Source: Strigamia acuminata (Eukaryota; Arthropoda; Chilopoda; Geophilomorpha; Linotaeniidae). Taken from it: 64,000 bases of DNA. Position numbers and translations under genes: made by a program. The notes below the pieces were generated by a model that was not told the DNA's origin, made no database searches, and worked only from the letters and a program-made list of their open reading frames with translations. Positions 1 to 12,179 of the stretch are shown here, piece by piece. Position 1 is the stretch's first letter; each line of letters begins with the position of its first letter. The stretch spans positions 340,501-404,500 of the forward strand of contig CASHSZ010000001.1 of the NCBI GenBank assembly GCA_949358305.1. The letters run 5' to 3'.

Positions 1-611
1 CTACAAAAATGGCACTGAAAACTTTATAGTACCCAAAAAGGAGTCGGATCTGGCCAATACAAAATGGGTGAAAGGAAAATGCTTTCCAGGAATGGGTAAG
101 CGCAAAATCGTCAAAATGCGATGTTTCATATGAACTACCGTACATTTATTTTTTTATTTATTTTTTTATATATTTATTTATTTATTTATTTTTTTATATA
201 TTTATTTATTTATTTATTTATTTATATATTTATTTATTTATTTATTTTTTCTTCTTTAAATTGCAGGTCAACATTATTGGTACGACCTCAGTAAAGATAT
301 GGACTGCATGTATTTTCAACCGTTTTTCCTGTTTTATCATCAAGAGATTCTTATTGGCATCGGTTTTGATTTTTTTGACTATTACGCCTCGCATCGGTAT
401 GAACAGTATATAAATCCTACAGCAGATACTTTCTCGGTATAAGTTTAAAATTAAATCGGGTATTTTTTGTTGTTGTTAATAAGTGTTTATATACTTGTAG
501 CACTTCATACAGGTTATACCAGATTGTGTGACCGGATATCTTCGTGAAATTGGCAATGTGACCACTTTTCACGTGTATTTGATTGACAATCCAGCGGACA
601 TAAAGTGTTGA
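1..611 (+). CDS. 3' end of a six-cysteine secreted-protein family gene (exons 5-7; 5' part outside window)
   Basis: The last three exons of the array family are visible: exon 5 (1-95, ending in KWVKGKCFPGM), exon 6 (267-436, starting GQHYWYDLSKDMDC) and exon 7 (501-611, ending NPADIKC and TGA). Donors are gtaagc and gtataa; acceptors are ttgcag and ttgtag. An AATAAA follows at 661-666. The frame is open throughout and the conserved cysteines KGKC, MDC, PDC and terminal C are present, so this looks like an intact gene cut by the window start. Intron 5 is largely a TTTA microsatellite. The function of the family is not known to me. Confidence 0.85.
141..252. repeat. TTTA/TTTTTA microsatellite in intron 5
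   Basis: Nearly pure T/A tract built of TTTA units. It lies just upstream of the polypyrimidine tract and acceptor of exon 6 of the first gene. Confidence 0.9.
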
Positions 612-666
612 AATGTAAGAAAAATGTAGACCAAATGTAATGTCTAATTTCAAAGGTCTAAATAAA

Positions 667-1980
667 GGTATGGTAAACGTTTAAAAAATTATTCGGATTG
701 TTGATTATATTTGTCCGATATTCTTGGTTATAAAACTCACAAACACTTTTGCAAAAAAACACTATTGGCGAAAGCCAAAAGCTGTTGACTGAAGCGCTCT
801 TTACTAATGCAGCAAAGCTAGCTTAAATCTTATGCTGGAGCTTTAAGGGGCAGAAAATTTCAATTCAGAATAATTAATTAAATAAGTAACCAATGACTAT
901 AAATTTCACGTGAGCTAAAGTCTATCATCATATAAACATAATCAAAAATTTTTAGCAAAAAAAAGAAATAAGAACAAAATTTTTCGGTTAAAGTACACTT
1001 TACGGGCGACCCGAATTTTCATTGTTGGGAGCGTTGGCGAATTACACATCTCAACTACGAGCAAGTGCTGGACCATATTTATTTACCCCAAACAAATATG
1101 TACCAATACCAAATCATGCAAGAGTGCGGCATTGGCAGTGCACCACGTCCACAGACTGGTCGTCGTATTTGCGGGAAATCTACGGCGTTGTTCTTTCCAA
1201 CGACGGCAACATGGTAATCGGTGGCCCGGGTGCACGGAAAAATTAAATCGTTATCGTTTCCATGCACGAACAAATCCTGAGTACCCAGAATGCATTGTGG
1301 TAATGCAATCGATCGTGACCGGTCGTACACAAGATGGAAGTGACTACTGAATACAAAATCAGATAATACTAAAAATGTTTGATCAATTTATTTTATAATT
1401 TATTACGGAGTATTAATTATTAATTTAAAAATACTGTAATCCATTTATTTTGCACAATCAAACTACAATATTTTGTAAAAGTGGTCGCCATTTGTAATTA
1501 CAACACGTGCACAGATTGTGTGTACGGTACCAAACAATTTCCGTGCATGGATAAACACAAACGAAACACACAGACAGAATCATTTTGTTTGCGGCGTGAC
1601 AACCTGAAAATTCAGACTCTGAATATTTAGTCTGATACTCTTAGCTTAAACACATAAGCTTCACTCGCATTCAGCTGTGGGAATTCAATAGGAGAATGAT
1701 GGGAATAAGGAAAATATTGGATTTAGACAAAGCAATGACAATACGATTTCAAATGTATTATCAAGGTTAAAATACCTATTCAAAGTCTTTCAAGGTTTGT
1801 TAAGTTCTCTCATTGTATAAAATTGATTATACAAAACCAGACGAAATTCAAGAAAAAACTGGAGAATCTGATTAAGAAACTTAACGACGACTTTTAACCA
1901 CAACTGCACACGTGGAACTGTTTTTATGCCAAATGCAATATGATTCAACGTCAAATGATTTTTATTTCCTGTAGTCTTTT
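667..1980. other. Intergenic spacer with one GC-richer island
   Basis: This is the spacer between the first and second family genes. Most is AT-rich with no gene. The stretch 1000-1345 is more GC-rich and has overlapping open frames on both strands. One + frame contains LSNDGNMVIGGPGA, which faintly recalls an FG-GAP repeat of integrin alpha chains, but no frame is clean and no splice structure is evident. It is most likely a decayed insertion or a pseudo-exon. Confidence 0.4.
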
Positions 1981-1982
1981 TG

Positions 1983-1988
1983 TATAAA
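1983..1988 (+). promoter_or_regulatory. TATA box of family gene at 2050
   Basis: TATAAA lies 67 bp upstream of the ATG. The equivalent box is found 61-84 bp upstream of the ATG in every complete copy, with the surrounding 100 bp conserved within each subfamily. Confidence 0.7.
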
Positions 1989-2049
1989 TTACTGCGGAGG
2001 GTTTATAATAATAACACAATTCCTCCAACCATTGACTAGAGTCTAAAAT

Positions 2050-5018
2050 ATGAATTGTTTTATTGTATGCTTGTTCCTATGGCCACTCTACTTGAATGCT
2101 GGTATTAGTTATTCAAATTTTTATAATCTCTGATATTTGACTATCTAAAATATTGTTTATTTGCAGATGCAAAATTGGATTCATTAAGAAGTTGATAATA
2201 TTTGTTATATTTCTATTTTTAAATGTTAAAGATATATTTTAGCCACTTTCAGTGTGAACAAAACGGACAAATGGGGATTTGCAAAAATGCCGCTCACAAG
2301 AAAAGATGCCGAAAAAGCTGGATTTACACAAATAGGCAAAGATTGTTCAGGTGTATTTCAGGGTTACAGATACATGAAAGATAGCGATACGGCTCTCATT
2401 CTTCTTTATGATCATCAGGGTTCCATCGCTGGGATACAAACTAGTGTAAGTGTTTTGTAGATTGGATCCAAATACAATACCATATCACCCCGCTTTAAGC
2501 CGCATGCCGGTATAGTGCGATTTTTACCGGTACCATATGCCGAAACACTAGCTGCATTCAAAAATTAAAACATTTTGTGTTTTAGTTCCATTTTAAAACA
2601 AAAATGAGATCATTTCCTGTCTTTAAAACTAAAATTGGTAAAAATACAAACTAAAATACAATTTCACTAAACTCTATTTTACTTCAGTTTTAAGTGTAGT
2701 TATGCATTACAGTTGTATACAAAGTTTTACAAAAATTGAAGCAAAATTCAGTTAAAATTTAAGCACTCACAAATTAAAATTTGGTTTTTCACTTATACCT
2801 CAATGTTTCACTTTATATCGGCATGCCGGTATAAACTCTTTGACTGTAATTCCAAAAACCTGGTAAACCCATGTCTAACGGCTTGCAGTTTAGAGCGGGG
2901 TAAGATGGTAGATTTTCCTATTTTCCTAAATGCTATTTTAATCAATTTCCAGTATTCAGAAAATCAAATCAAATCTAAATCTCCAAAAGCTAAAGCATGG
3001 TTCAAACGAAATCCGATGTTTACTGTTGAACATCTATCTGTGAATACATCGGACAAGTTTTACACTCTGACATCTTATTTGGTCAATCCAGGTATATTCA
3101 TACAAACCCAATAAATACACTTTAATAAAAAAAATCAAATGTATTTTGATTTTTAATACTGTAAAAAGATATCATTTGTGCTGGCGGACATCAAGATTCA
3201 GCAGCAGAAACAAATGTATACATTAAAAATGGCACTCACAATATTTTATTGCCTAAAAAGGAATCAGAAACAAACGAAAGCAAATTTCTCAAGGGGAAAT
3301 GTGTTGATGGCATGGGTACGTACAAAATTTGTTAATATCGTGGTGTCCGTTATGAACTTCCGTACAATTTATTTATGTTTGAGCAGGTTTTCATTATTGG
3401 TACGACATAAGCAAAAATATGGACTGCAACTATTTTCCATCGTTCTTTCCGCTGTACCTTTCGGGAAAGCTTATAGCTTATGGTTTCGTAGTGTTTGACT
3501 ATTTCCACTCCCCTCGCTATGGACCTTACGAACATCCTACACCAGATGTTTACGACGTACGAGTTTAATCTTCCAAGGTGCAACAGCATACCTACTTTGG
3601 GTGCAACTGTCTTCTTGAATAGGAAAATGTATTTTTGGTTTCCTATATTTTGCTGATTATTTACCACTATACTCTAAACCGATACAACTTTGACCTAACT
3701 CCAGCTGTATCACTGGTGTAGTGACACAAAAAAGTAGCCCTAACATCAGAATTGTGAGCAAACTATACAGACATTGTGATCGATTACCAACACTTGTTTC
3801 ATTGTCAAAGGAAACAGAACTACTTTACCGGGTGGTAGAGTACAGTCCACAGTAAGGCGTAATCCGGCTCAACCAATTGGGAATGGGTCAACATTGTATC
3901 GGTTTTAAGTATAGCTACGTCATAAAATGAGGACCAACAAAGAAAGCTGTTTTAAAACAGCCATCGTTCAGCTAACCAATCCTGAAACGTATAACAAAGC
4001 GCCAGAGATGTCTGATTGGGCCCAGGGATTTTCATCAGGGTGAAACGTTCTCTTGCTCGTGGCGCCACCTGCTGCGGATGTTTCAAACAAATGTCAATGA
4101 CATTTTGCTTAAATTTGAATCCCTTGCGATTGTATGTTTTTTTTTCTAATTTTCTATTGGTAAATTCTCGTATTAAATATGCTAAATACGCTAAATTTGC
4201 TAGAGTGATTGTCGAGTTAGATCAGCATTCATCTTCTTATCAGGCAAGAAGATTCGTGCTGACCTAATTATACTGACAATTATACATCGCGATCGGTATA
4301 TTACTACTGAGAATTTACCACTAGCTTGGGCTATAAATAGCCGCGAATGAGATTAGGCCTGACAAAACAACAATCGTTCTCCCGACCAATCCCGACGCGC
4401 GTAATAAACCGCATTTGACGTCTCATTGGTTCTTACCGGGAAGAATTTCCTCATTACTACTGAAAATTTCTGACTATGTTTGGAGAATTATAAAGTTTGT
4501 CTGGATAAAAATTTGGAGTATTTTGGACATAATTCATTCATATATTCAACATTGCAATTTCTGCCCCTTAGAAATCCCAGCATAATTTTAAGTTGGTTTC
4601 TTCCAATTTAGCAAAAGCGCTTTTAATTAGTGCTTTTCTTAGTATTTCCAGGTTTTACCAACTGATGGCATGTAGATTATGTGGTCAAATGTGATTTGAC
4701 AAATGTTGTCACAATGGCAGCAAGACGAGTGAGAATTTCAAAAAAAAACACTAAAGCGCTTTTACTTTGATCCTCTTAGATTTAATTTTTCTGCACCCAA
4801 ATAGATACACTGTGGGCACCAAATTGTTGTATTCAAACCTTGCCTTTCTGAGGGTTCGAATTGAATCAATCTGTTTTGCTGTTGTTAAATTTATGTGTTT
4901 ATAGAAATTCGTAGAAGTTGTTCCGGATTGTTTGTACCAATGGGGAGAAGAAATTGGTAATGTGACCACCTTTCATGTATACCATATGATTGATGACCCA
5001 GCAGACATAAAATGCTAA
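2050..5018 (+). CDS. Six-cysteine secreted protein, family copy 2 (7 exons, 282 aa)
   Basis: Exons: 2050-2101, 2167-2190, 2243-2445, 2953-3091, 3169-3315, 3387-3556 and 4905-5018. They sum to 849 bp, giving 282 residues and TAA with no interruption. Exon 1 encodes the signal peptide MNCFIVCLFLWPLYLNAG. Exon 3 carries DCSGVFQGYRYMKDSDTA, exon 4 AKAWFKRNPMF, exon 5 KNGTHNILLPKKES, exon 6 NMDCNYFPSFFPLY and exon 7 VVPDCLY and DPADIKC. The six cysteines are those shared by all copies. Intron phases are 1-1-0-1-1-0. The exon 2 donor is the weak GTTGAT, shared with the 6956 and 12180 genes. AATAAA is at 5074-5079. The product is presumably an extracellular protein with up to three disulfides; its function is unknown. 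The model rests on paralogue alignment, not transcripts. Confidence 0.85.
3668..3913. mobile_element. MITE in intron 6 (TATACTC ends)
   Basis: Terminal inverted repeats read TATACTCTAAACCGATACAA at the left and its imperfect complement ending at 3913. Inside is a domain with CTACTTTACCGGGTGGTAG and a CCAAT-like box. That domain recurs near 18600, 51895 and 62495 inside elements with different TIRs. Confidence 0.7.
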
Positions 5019-6350
5019 AATGTAACTTATTATAAAAACAAGATGTATCTAATATCAAAGCATAAAAAAATATAATAAAAATTATACTTAGCACTACTAG
5101 TAAAAACAAACACAATTTCTTATACATTTCTCAATTTACTGCAATTAATTTCACAGTTTATAAAAATTAATGTTTGACATTGTAAAATAAGGAAATAGAT
5201 AAATTTTATTGTTTGTCCAGAGGAAAAAAACTGAAAAGACAATCCAAACAAGGATTATTTATTGTCATAACCCAAGGTTTTCTACAAAGGGAAATAAATA
5301 TGATTAATTATGATGATCTGTCACATATCCCATCTACAGTAAATGATTTTCATTAAAATACTTTATTAATGTTGAAACTTGTTTAATGCATCACCACCGG
5401 TTGGAGCTCATTTGTATTGTGACTGGATATGGTCTTACCAGCGCAATATGGGGATTACTACGCAGGATAGGACACATATCTCTCACGTAAGAATGAGACA
5501 GGGACTCAGATTGTTGGGTTTTGGCCTTTAATCATTGTCTAGGGGATTGGTCACCTATCTCACTCTGTGGCAGTGCCGTTAAGCACGTTACACCAGCAAC
5601 CGACCCGTCACACACAGGGCGTGAACCCCATGGGTGAAGTGGTCGGTCACATCGGACAAACACTCTGCAGTACTTACCCGTACGACCCATGTAGCCACTC
5701 GTGGTACAGCAGCAATCCTCCTGATCTGCCACTGAGCGTGACAGTGGTGAGTGGTGAGAGGAGCAGAGTCGGTAATTGTCTCTACCATTGTTAGGACCGT
5801 GGCAGCGCGACCTGGCACATCTTCACCCTCGGCTCCCTCAGCAACATCTTCTTTCTCACCACACCACTCTGCTCTGTACCTCCCCTGCTAGGCCGGTCCA
5901 CTCCACCAAGAGGGGGACGACTTGGGGCCACCAGGCGGTGTGTGGAGTGACGTAGGCCACTAGGGTAGCCAAACGGTCACCCTAGTGATCCTGTAAACTA
6001 AATAAATCTTCACTCCCCGTTAAGGCATCAAGCTTGACACATGTCAATCATTTTACTCCACTACACAGTCTAGGCATCCCCCCAAATAATTTTTTTAAAT
6101 TTCTTTTTAGCAGAAATTATGTTTCATTTTGCTATTTTAACTAAGTATGTATCAAAAATTAATATGGAAATAACATTTTGCCATTCAAAAATAAGCAAGC
6201 AGAAAAATTTCAAAAATAAAAATTGATTAATAGAAGGAAGAAGGAAAACTGAAAACAAAATCCAACTTAGACAATTTATTGCCAAAAATACCAGATGTTC
6301 TTCAAAAGGAAATAACTATAATTTTATAATTGTTATATCATGTTGCTAGG
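5019..6350. other. Intergenic spacer with conserved block and LTR-like repeat
   Basis: The pieces around 5180-5290 and 6080-6345 match each other and the spacer at 10640-10870. They mark the tandem duplication unit of roughly 5 kb that carries the 2050, 6956 and 12180 genes. Between them lies the LTR-like repeat at 5418. No gene is seen. Confidence 0.6.
5418..5980 (+). mobile_element. LTR-like repeat, diverged copy (TGTGAC...GGTCAC)
   Basis: It starts TGTGACTGGATATGGTC and ends near CCAAACGGTCAC. It shares its start, its middle (GTTGGGTTTTGGCCTTTAAT) and its end with the better-bounded copy at 11178-11570. No clear target duplication is visible here. It is probably a solo LTR of a family with no full-length member in the window. 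Confidence 0.55.
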
Positions 6351-6358
6351 GATCTCCA

Positions 6359-6630
6359 TCATTTTAGCGACGCTCATTTTAGCGAAAAAGTCCCATTTTA
6401 ACGAACATGTCATTTTAGCGACACAAAAACGTAGGTTCATTTCCTAAGCAGGGCTAACAAGGGGGGGCTGCGCCCCCCCTTGACCCCCCCGGAAACTTAA
6501 CCTTACTGGTTTTTTGATGAAAACCACTTTTTTATCGTGTAGCGTTGCTAAAACCTTGGTTTTTGTGTCGCTAAAAAGACATGTTCGCTAAAATGGGACT
6601 TTTTCGCTAAAATGAGCGTCGCTAAAATGA
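6359..6630. mobile_element. TTTTAGCGA-type MITE
   Basis: The left arm TCATTTTAGCGACGCTCA is repeated as its complement at the right end. Within both arms the 9-mer TTTTAGCGA and close variants recur. The centre (6445-6520, reverse orientation) is a GC hairpin around GGGGTC/GGGGGGCTGCGCCCCCC. That core is shared with elements near 18990, 34245, 39015 and 59395. Confidence 0.75.
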
Positions 6631-6889
6631 CGCTAACCGGTTGCTAGATGTTCAAATGTTCAAATCTGTAAATTCCAGAGTACCCACCCAGAACTACGTT
6701 TGGGGATAACTTTTAAATTTCATTTAAGCCAACAGACAAATATTGATGGACAGCAAGACAGTAATCCTGAAACATTGTTCAGTCACTCTTATAGTCACAA
6801 ATGACAATATTCACTTCAAATCTAAAGCAGGAAGATACAAGCGACGATTTTTATGACTGCAATGATATTTATTTCCTTAACTTTTCTAG

Positions 6890-6895
6890 TATAAA
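6890..6895 (+). promoter_or_regulatory. TATA box of family gene at 6956
   Basis: TATAAA within a block conserved with the 2050 and 12180 genes (TTATTTCCTTAAC upstream, CCTCTA...ACCATTGACT downstream), 66 bp before the ATG. Confidence 0.7.
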
Positions 6896-6955
6896 TGCAT
6901 AAAAGTGCTTATAATTAACACAGTTCCTCTATAACCATTGACTGGAGTCTAAAAT

Positions 6956-9153
6956 ATGAATTGCTTTATTGTATGCTTGATCCTTTGGCCACTCTACTTG
7001 ACTGCTGGTACTAGTTATTCACATTTCTATAATATCTGATATTTGATTGTCTGAAATATTGTTTATTTGCAGATGCGAAATTGGAATCATTAAGAAGTTG
7101 ATTACATTAATTTGTTTTCTATTTTTAAATCCTAAAGATAAATTTTAGCCACTTTCAGTGTGAAAAAAACGTCCAAATGGGGATTTGCAAAAATGCCACT
7201 CACTAGAAAAGACGCTGAAAAAGCTGGATTTAAACAAATAGGCAAACATTGTTCAGGTGTATTTCAGGGTTACAGATACATGAAAGATAGCGATACGGCT
7301 CTCATTCTTCTTTACGATCATCATGGTTCCATTGCTGGGATTCAATCTAGTGTAAGTTATGCTTGGATTTAGTCCAAAAAGTAAATACACAGGTTTAGTT
7401 TAGGCTACAAGGGGCCAAATCATTGAGCTAAACTCAATTTTTAATTCATGTTTATTGCATGTCGATTGCCTGCACTCTAAAGCTAGGTTCACACTTGTGC
7501 TCACACTAGACGCACTGCAAGAAAACTGATGCAATGCAAGCTGCTTGCGTTCAAATTCTTGACGTTGACTAATTCCTGCTTTAACTCCAAGTTGAAGTAA
7601 GCGACACAACACAACGCAAGGAAAGGTCTTGCGGCTCACCAATCACAATCGACTCCAACTCTCATGGATTCACGTCTGGTTGGTGAGACTTTGCCACATG
7701 CAAACAGGCCGCCATTTTCGGATTCTGGAACTAGTTCTAGAACTAGATCCAATTCCAGGTTTCATTGAAACCATCTGATTGGTCACACGCAACATCAATT
7801 GTTTCAGCTCTTTTCACATGCACGCATTGCTGCATCAACTTCATCGCGCATGCACATTCTTGTAGCATGAACCAAAGAAAACATGGACACATATCCACAT
7901 GTTCAGTGCGTTTTGCCACCGATGGCGCCACATAATGCAAAGCTGCATTCTATTCTGGGATGACAACAGGTAACAAACAAACTTCGTTGGCAAGCAATGC
8001 ATGACATGTGATTGCTATCATCCATCAGTGCACAGAACAACAGTCAATAGGAAATAACGTACGGATACGTGTCCGCGTTATCCGTAGTTCATGCTTGCAC
8101 CATCGCGCGTTGTTAATGCAGCAATGTGAGTCGCAGTACTTGTCGTTACTTTTTGTTCAATTTCCAGTACTCAGAAAAAGAAATCAAATCTCCTGCAGCT
8201 AAAGCATGGTTCAGACAAAATCAAATGTTCACTGTTGAATATCATCTACCTGGGAAAACACTACACAAGTTTTATACCCTAACATCTTATTTGGTCAATC
8301 CAGGTATATTTATAAAACCCAATGAATAGATTTTTGTCAAAAATTCAAACTTGATTTTTATACTGTAAAGATACCATTTGTGCTAGCGGATTTCTATTCG
8401 AAAATTCAGCAGAAACTAATGTTTATATTAAAAATGGCCCTCAACATACTATTTTATTGCCTAAAAAAGAATCACAAATGAAAAAAACCAAATTTGTCAA
8501 AGGAAAATGTGTTGATGGCATGGGTATGTACAAAATTTGTCAATATCATGCTGGCTGTTTTAGACTTCCGTACAATTTGTTCATATTTTGCAGGTTTTCA
8601 TTATTGGTATGGCATAAGTAAACATATGAGCTGCAACAATTTTCCACCGTTCTATCCACTATACTTGTCTGGAAAGCTTATAGCTTATGGTTTCGTTGTA
8701 TTCGACTACTTCGATTCACCTCGTTATGGGCCTTACGAACATCCTACATCAGATGTTTATGGAGTATGAGTTTAAAATTACTGTAAATGTACTAATAGAA
8801 CGCGTGGTGTCCATTAAACGAGGTATCCTTTACAACGCGGGTCTAAATTAACCGAAATGACTACTAAATTCAATATCCAAATTGAACAATCGATTAAATT
8901 CAATATCTAAATAAAATAAAATGAGCAAAATAAATGCCATAATTAATCAAAGCACTTAAAAATTGTAGGGAATAGAACTCCCGCGTTCAATTAGAGCTTT
9001 TAGGGTGAATCAATTTGTTTTGCTGTTGTTAAATACGTGTTTATATGTTTGTAGATATTCATAGACGTTGTTCCAGAGTGTTTGTACAAAATTGCAAATG
9101 TGACCACTTTTCATATGTATATGATTGATGACCCAGCAGACATAAAATGCTAA
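6956..9153 (+). CDS. Six-cysteine secreted protein, family copy 3 (7 exons, 278 aa)
   Basis: Exons: 6956-7007, 7073-7096, 7149-7351, 8168-8303, 8371-8523, 8594-8763 and 9055-9153. The total is 837 bp, 278 residues and TAA, with an open frame and canonical GT-AG introns. The signal peptide is MNCFIVCLILWPLYLTAG. Exon 3 is nearly identical to copy 2 (GYRYMKDSDTALILLYDH), so the two are recent duplicates. Exon 5 is two codons longer and exon 7 five codons shorter than in copy 2. Cysteines: HCSG, TICA, KGKC, MSCN, PEC and terminal IKC. No clear AATAAA is seen shortly after the stop. The function is unknown; secretion is inferred from the signal peptide. Confidence 0.85.
7372..8160 (+). other. Intron 3 of copy 3, longer than in sister copies
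   Basis: This intron is about 816 bp against 507 bp and 275 bp in copies 2 and 4. The extra DNA (about 7480-8130) is richer in CpG and CA/TG words than its surroundings and looks like an insertion. I could not define terminal repeats. Confidence 0.4.
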
Positions 9154-11177
9154 ATTGTAACATTATAAAATCAAGATCTATCTATAATACCAATGCATAA
9201 AAATTATATTAAAAATTATTGAAAACGTTTTGCATTTTATACTGCTTGCGACTATCAAAGCAACCAGGAGATAGGTTACCACAATCAGTGGGTAAGAGGC
9301 GGTTCTGTTTAAAGTTATATTTCACTGCCGCATAAAATAACTTACGTTGTCGTGTCCGCCCGTGTGCAGTTGTGACAACACCTCCATCAATGTCAACTAC
9401 AGACGGCTCCGGCTGGCTAGGGTCGCTCGCTCTGAATCATTAGCGAATGCGCGAATGGTTGGCCATCTGTGCGATGGCCCATTCAATGTGGTGCTGCTGC
9501 GCTTGATCAATCCAACGCAAGGCAGCGCCGGAGACTCTCGGGTCTTACATCTCAAACAAGAAGACAGCGAGTTCGAACACCGTGGAATTGGCAGCCTTTC
9601 CTCGCGCATCGTGCCTCCAGGTCGCGTTGTTCAAACCACAGCGCAGAGTGGCCACGAGTCGTCTTACAATACTCTGGCTGCGGTAGGTCATGTTATCACG
9701 ACATTCCTGGTGAATGCTTTCCGTCATTGTCCAGGGAACAGAATAACTCATGGTTGAATTCAGCGTAGCCACATCTGAGTCGGTTGTGTCTGAGTTGGCA
9801 CACTCGTTGAGATCACGGCTTGCGAGACCAGAGGTGCGCTCAGGCGTCTTGGTGGACTCGTCGGCAAAACAACGGCCGTTGGTGCCGTTTCAGGGCAAGG
9901 ACGTGAGTTGACGTAGTCTTCTAGCCACGGGCCACATCGTGTGGCACCACAGTTCCATCTATGGTTAGGCCCATCTTTCAGGCGTGTCGCATTGCTGGGT
10001 CATTTCGTGGAAAGCGATTCTTCTTCATTGCGTTCAAGATCTCTCGGAGATCATGCGTGGTGACTGGCTGAGTTTGACTCTCCGAGGGGCAGCTGGATTT
10101 TGGCCGCTTCACCTTCTGGGTGATGCTGATGTTGATGGGCAGCGATATGCCCGGCTCTAGGCAACGTGCGTAGTACCGCTCTTTTTGGTCCTTCGGAGCT
10201 GAGGCGAATTCCTCGGTTCTCGTGCCCTGTCGTTCAGACTTCTCGTTTCTTGTTACCACCCTGGAACTGACGGTTGACGAATACTCTCGGCCGAAAATAC
10301 CAAGAGGGGTCACGCGCCATACATCATCGTAAAGATGGGCCCGCCTCCTCTTCGTCTGTGGTGACAACCCGTTTGGCGTCTGGTCGGGTAAGCGTTCGGT
10401 CCGATCCTGATGACCGGGAATACTTGTGCTTCTTCAGGTAATGAATGTAATGAAGGTAATGAATGAGAATACTTCTTGATTTTGAATTTTGTATTTTTTG
10501 TGAGTATTTTTTGTGTGTATTTTTTGTGTGTATTTTTTGTGTGTATTTTGTTTTATTTTTATTATTATTATTTTTATTATTTTTGTATGGTATTGACTTT
10601 CAGAAAAAATTGTGTGCTTTCTAAAATATCTCAAATTTAAGCATAATATTTTGCTATTATTACTCCGTATGTATCAAAAGTTAAAATGAAAATAATGTTT
10701 TGTCATTCAAAAATGAGGAAGTAGAAAAACTAAATAGATAAAAAAAATTGATTGGTAAGAGGAAGAAGACTGAAAAGAAACTCAAACTGAGACATTTATT
10801 GCCAAAAAGCCAGGTGTTCTTCAGAAATAAATAAACATAATATATATAGAAATTTAATAGAAATTGTTATTTCATGTTGCTAGACTTTGAAATAAATAGA
10901 AATAAAATTCACTTTTCCACTTTCCATCCTTTTAGAAGGTAAAAAAGTCATGCCATTTACGTCATAATTAAAAGATAGTCAGTAGTGTGTACTGCACTAA
11001 ATGTATTCTTAGTGTTCGGAGACAAATGTAGTTCTTCGTTGCAGCGTATTAACTATTATGCCCCTCTAGAAATTTTTTATGAAAAATCGTATTGATATCA
11101 GTGATTTATATTACAAAAGTCGAATATTTTGGAAAAAATTGGTAATTTTTTGAAATATGGCTCGCCCGAATAAGCAT
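9154..11177. other. Spacer with a GC-rich relic island (9230-10440)
   Basis: 9230-10440 is clearly GC-richer than its flanks. On the minus strand it holds an open frame at 9978-10367 (basic, with TQKVKRPKSSCP) and another at 9545-9772 (ESIHQECRDNMTYRSQS), in different frames. Composition and frame pattern suggest a decayed gag-like or other transposon coding region, but I recognise no domain. From 10620 to 10880 the sequence matches the spacer at 6080-6345. Nothing is identified in 10880-11177. Confidence 0.4.
10491..10550. repeat. 14-bp microsatellite (GTGTGTATTTTTTG)n
   Basis: About four head-to-tail units at the 3' edge of the GC-rich relic island. Confidence 0.85.
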
Positions 11178-11570
11178 TGTGACTGGTATGGTCTTCTCCA
11201 TGGCAGCCTGGGGACTGGTTACCATGGGGTGGGACACATACTCATGTAAATAAAACAAGGAACTCCAGATTATTGGGTTGTTGGCCTTTAATCCATTGTC
11301 TAGGGGTTGGAGACTCCCGTCTACGCAAGTGTTGGAAGTGCTGCGAAGAGCAGAGTCATCACAGAGTACGGCGGCTCTTGCTGGTTTCAGGACCTTACTT
11401 CACACGTCTGTCTCGGTTGAGACCCAACGCTCTTCTCTCTACTTCCCACACCACTCAGCTCCCTCCTTCCCTATTCTGGGTCATACCACACCACAAAGAG
11501 AAATGACCTTGAGGCCATTGGGCAGTGTGTGGAGTGACGAAGGTCACTCTTTGGTGGCCAAGCGGTCACA
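11178..11570 (+). mobile_element. Solo-LTR-like element with GCAT target duplication
   Basis: A 393-bp unit starts TGTGACTGGTATGG and ends AAGCGGTCACA. It is flanked by direct GCAT at 11174-11177 and 11571-11574. TGTGAC/GTCACA ends with a 4-bp duplication fit an LTR of a Ty3/gypsy-like element reduced to a solo copy. Relatives lie at 5418, 13483 and, inverted and partial, 37191. Confidence 0.75.
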
Positions 11571-12115
11571 GCATCACAGTTAAACAGCCGCTGGGGGAAA
11601 GAGAGGAGGGATTGAAGCAGAAAAAGAAATATATCTTGAAAGCTTTACGATATCTCCAAATTCGTCGTTCAGAATTTGTTACTTTTCTGACTTTCTTAAT
11701 CACTTTCAAATGAAACGCATGCGCACACGGCATACATTGGATCGGCAGCAATAACAATGAAAGTGACCAACGCGCATGCTTTGTCTTTTGTCAACTGGGT
11801 GCGCTCATTCAAAGTCACTTTTGATAATTTCTTTTGTAAATTTCAGAATATCGTAACTGATCAAGTCTACTATATTTGAGGATAACTTTTTAATCTCACT
11901 TATCTACTAGACAAATATTGAAAGGCAGTAAAACAGTAACCTGGAATATTGTGGAATTGTCCCCCCAGTCACTCTGGCCATATATTCCTCTCAAAAACTA
12001 ACTTTCTAGATTCAAGCCACATTATTTATGACCTCAATTGTACACGTGGAGCAGTTTCAAAACCAGTGCAATATGATATAACAACAAATAATTTTTATTT
12101 CCTTAACTCTTTCAG

Positions 12116-12122
12116 TATAAAA
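12116..12122 (+). promoter_or_regulatory. TATA box of family gene at 12180
   Basis: TATAAAA, 64 bp upstream of the ATG, in the conserved subfamily promoter block. Confidence 0.7.
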
Positions 12123-12179
12123 GCAGAAAATTTTCTATTATTAACACAAGTCCTCTAACCATTGACTGTAATATAAAAT

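Noticed and set aside
5532-5818. Overlapping frames at 5.5-5.8 kb as genes
   Set aside because: They lie within the GC-richer LTR-like repeat, on both strands at once, with no domain.
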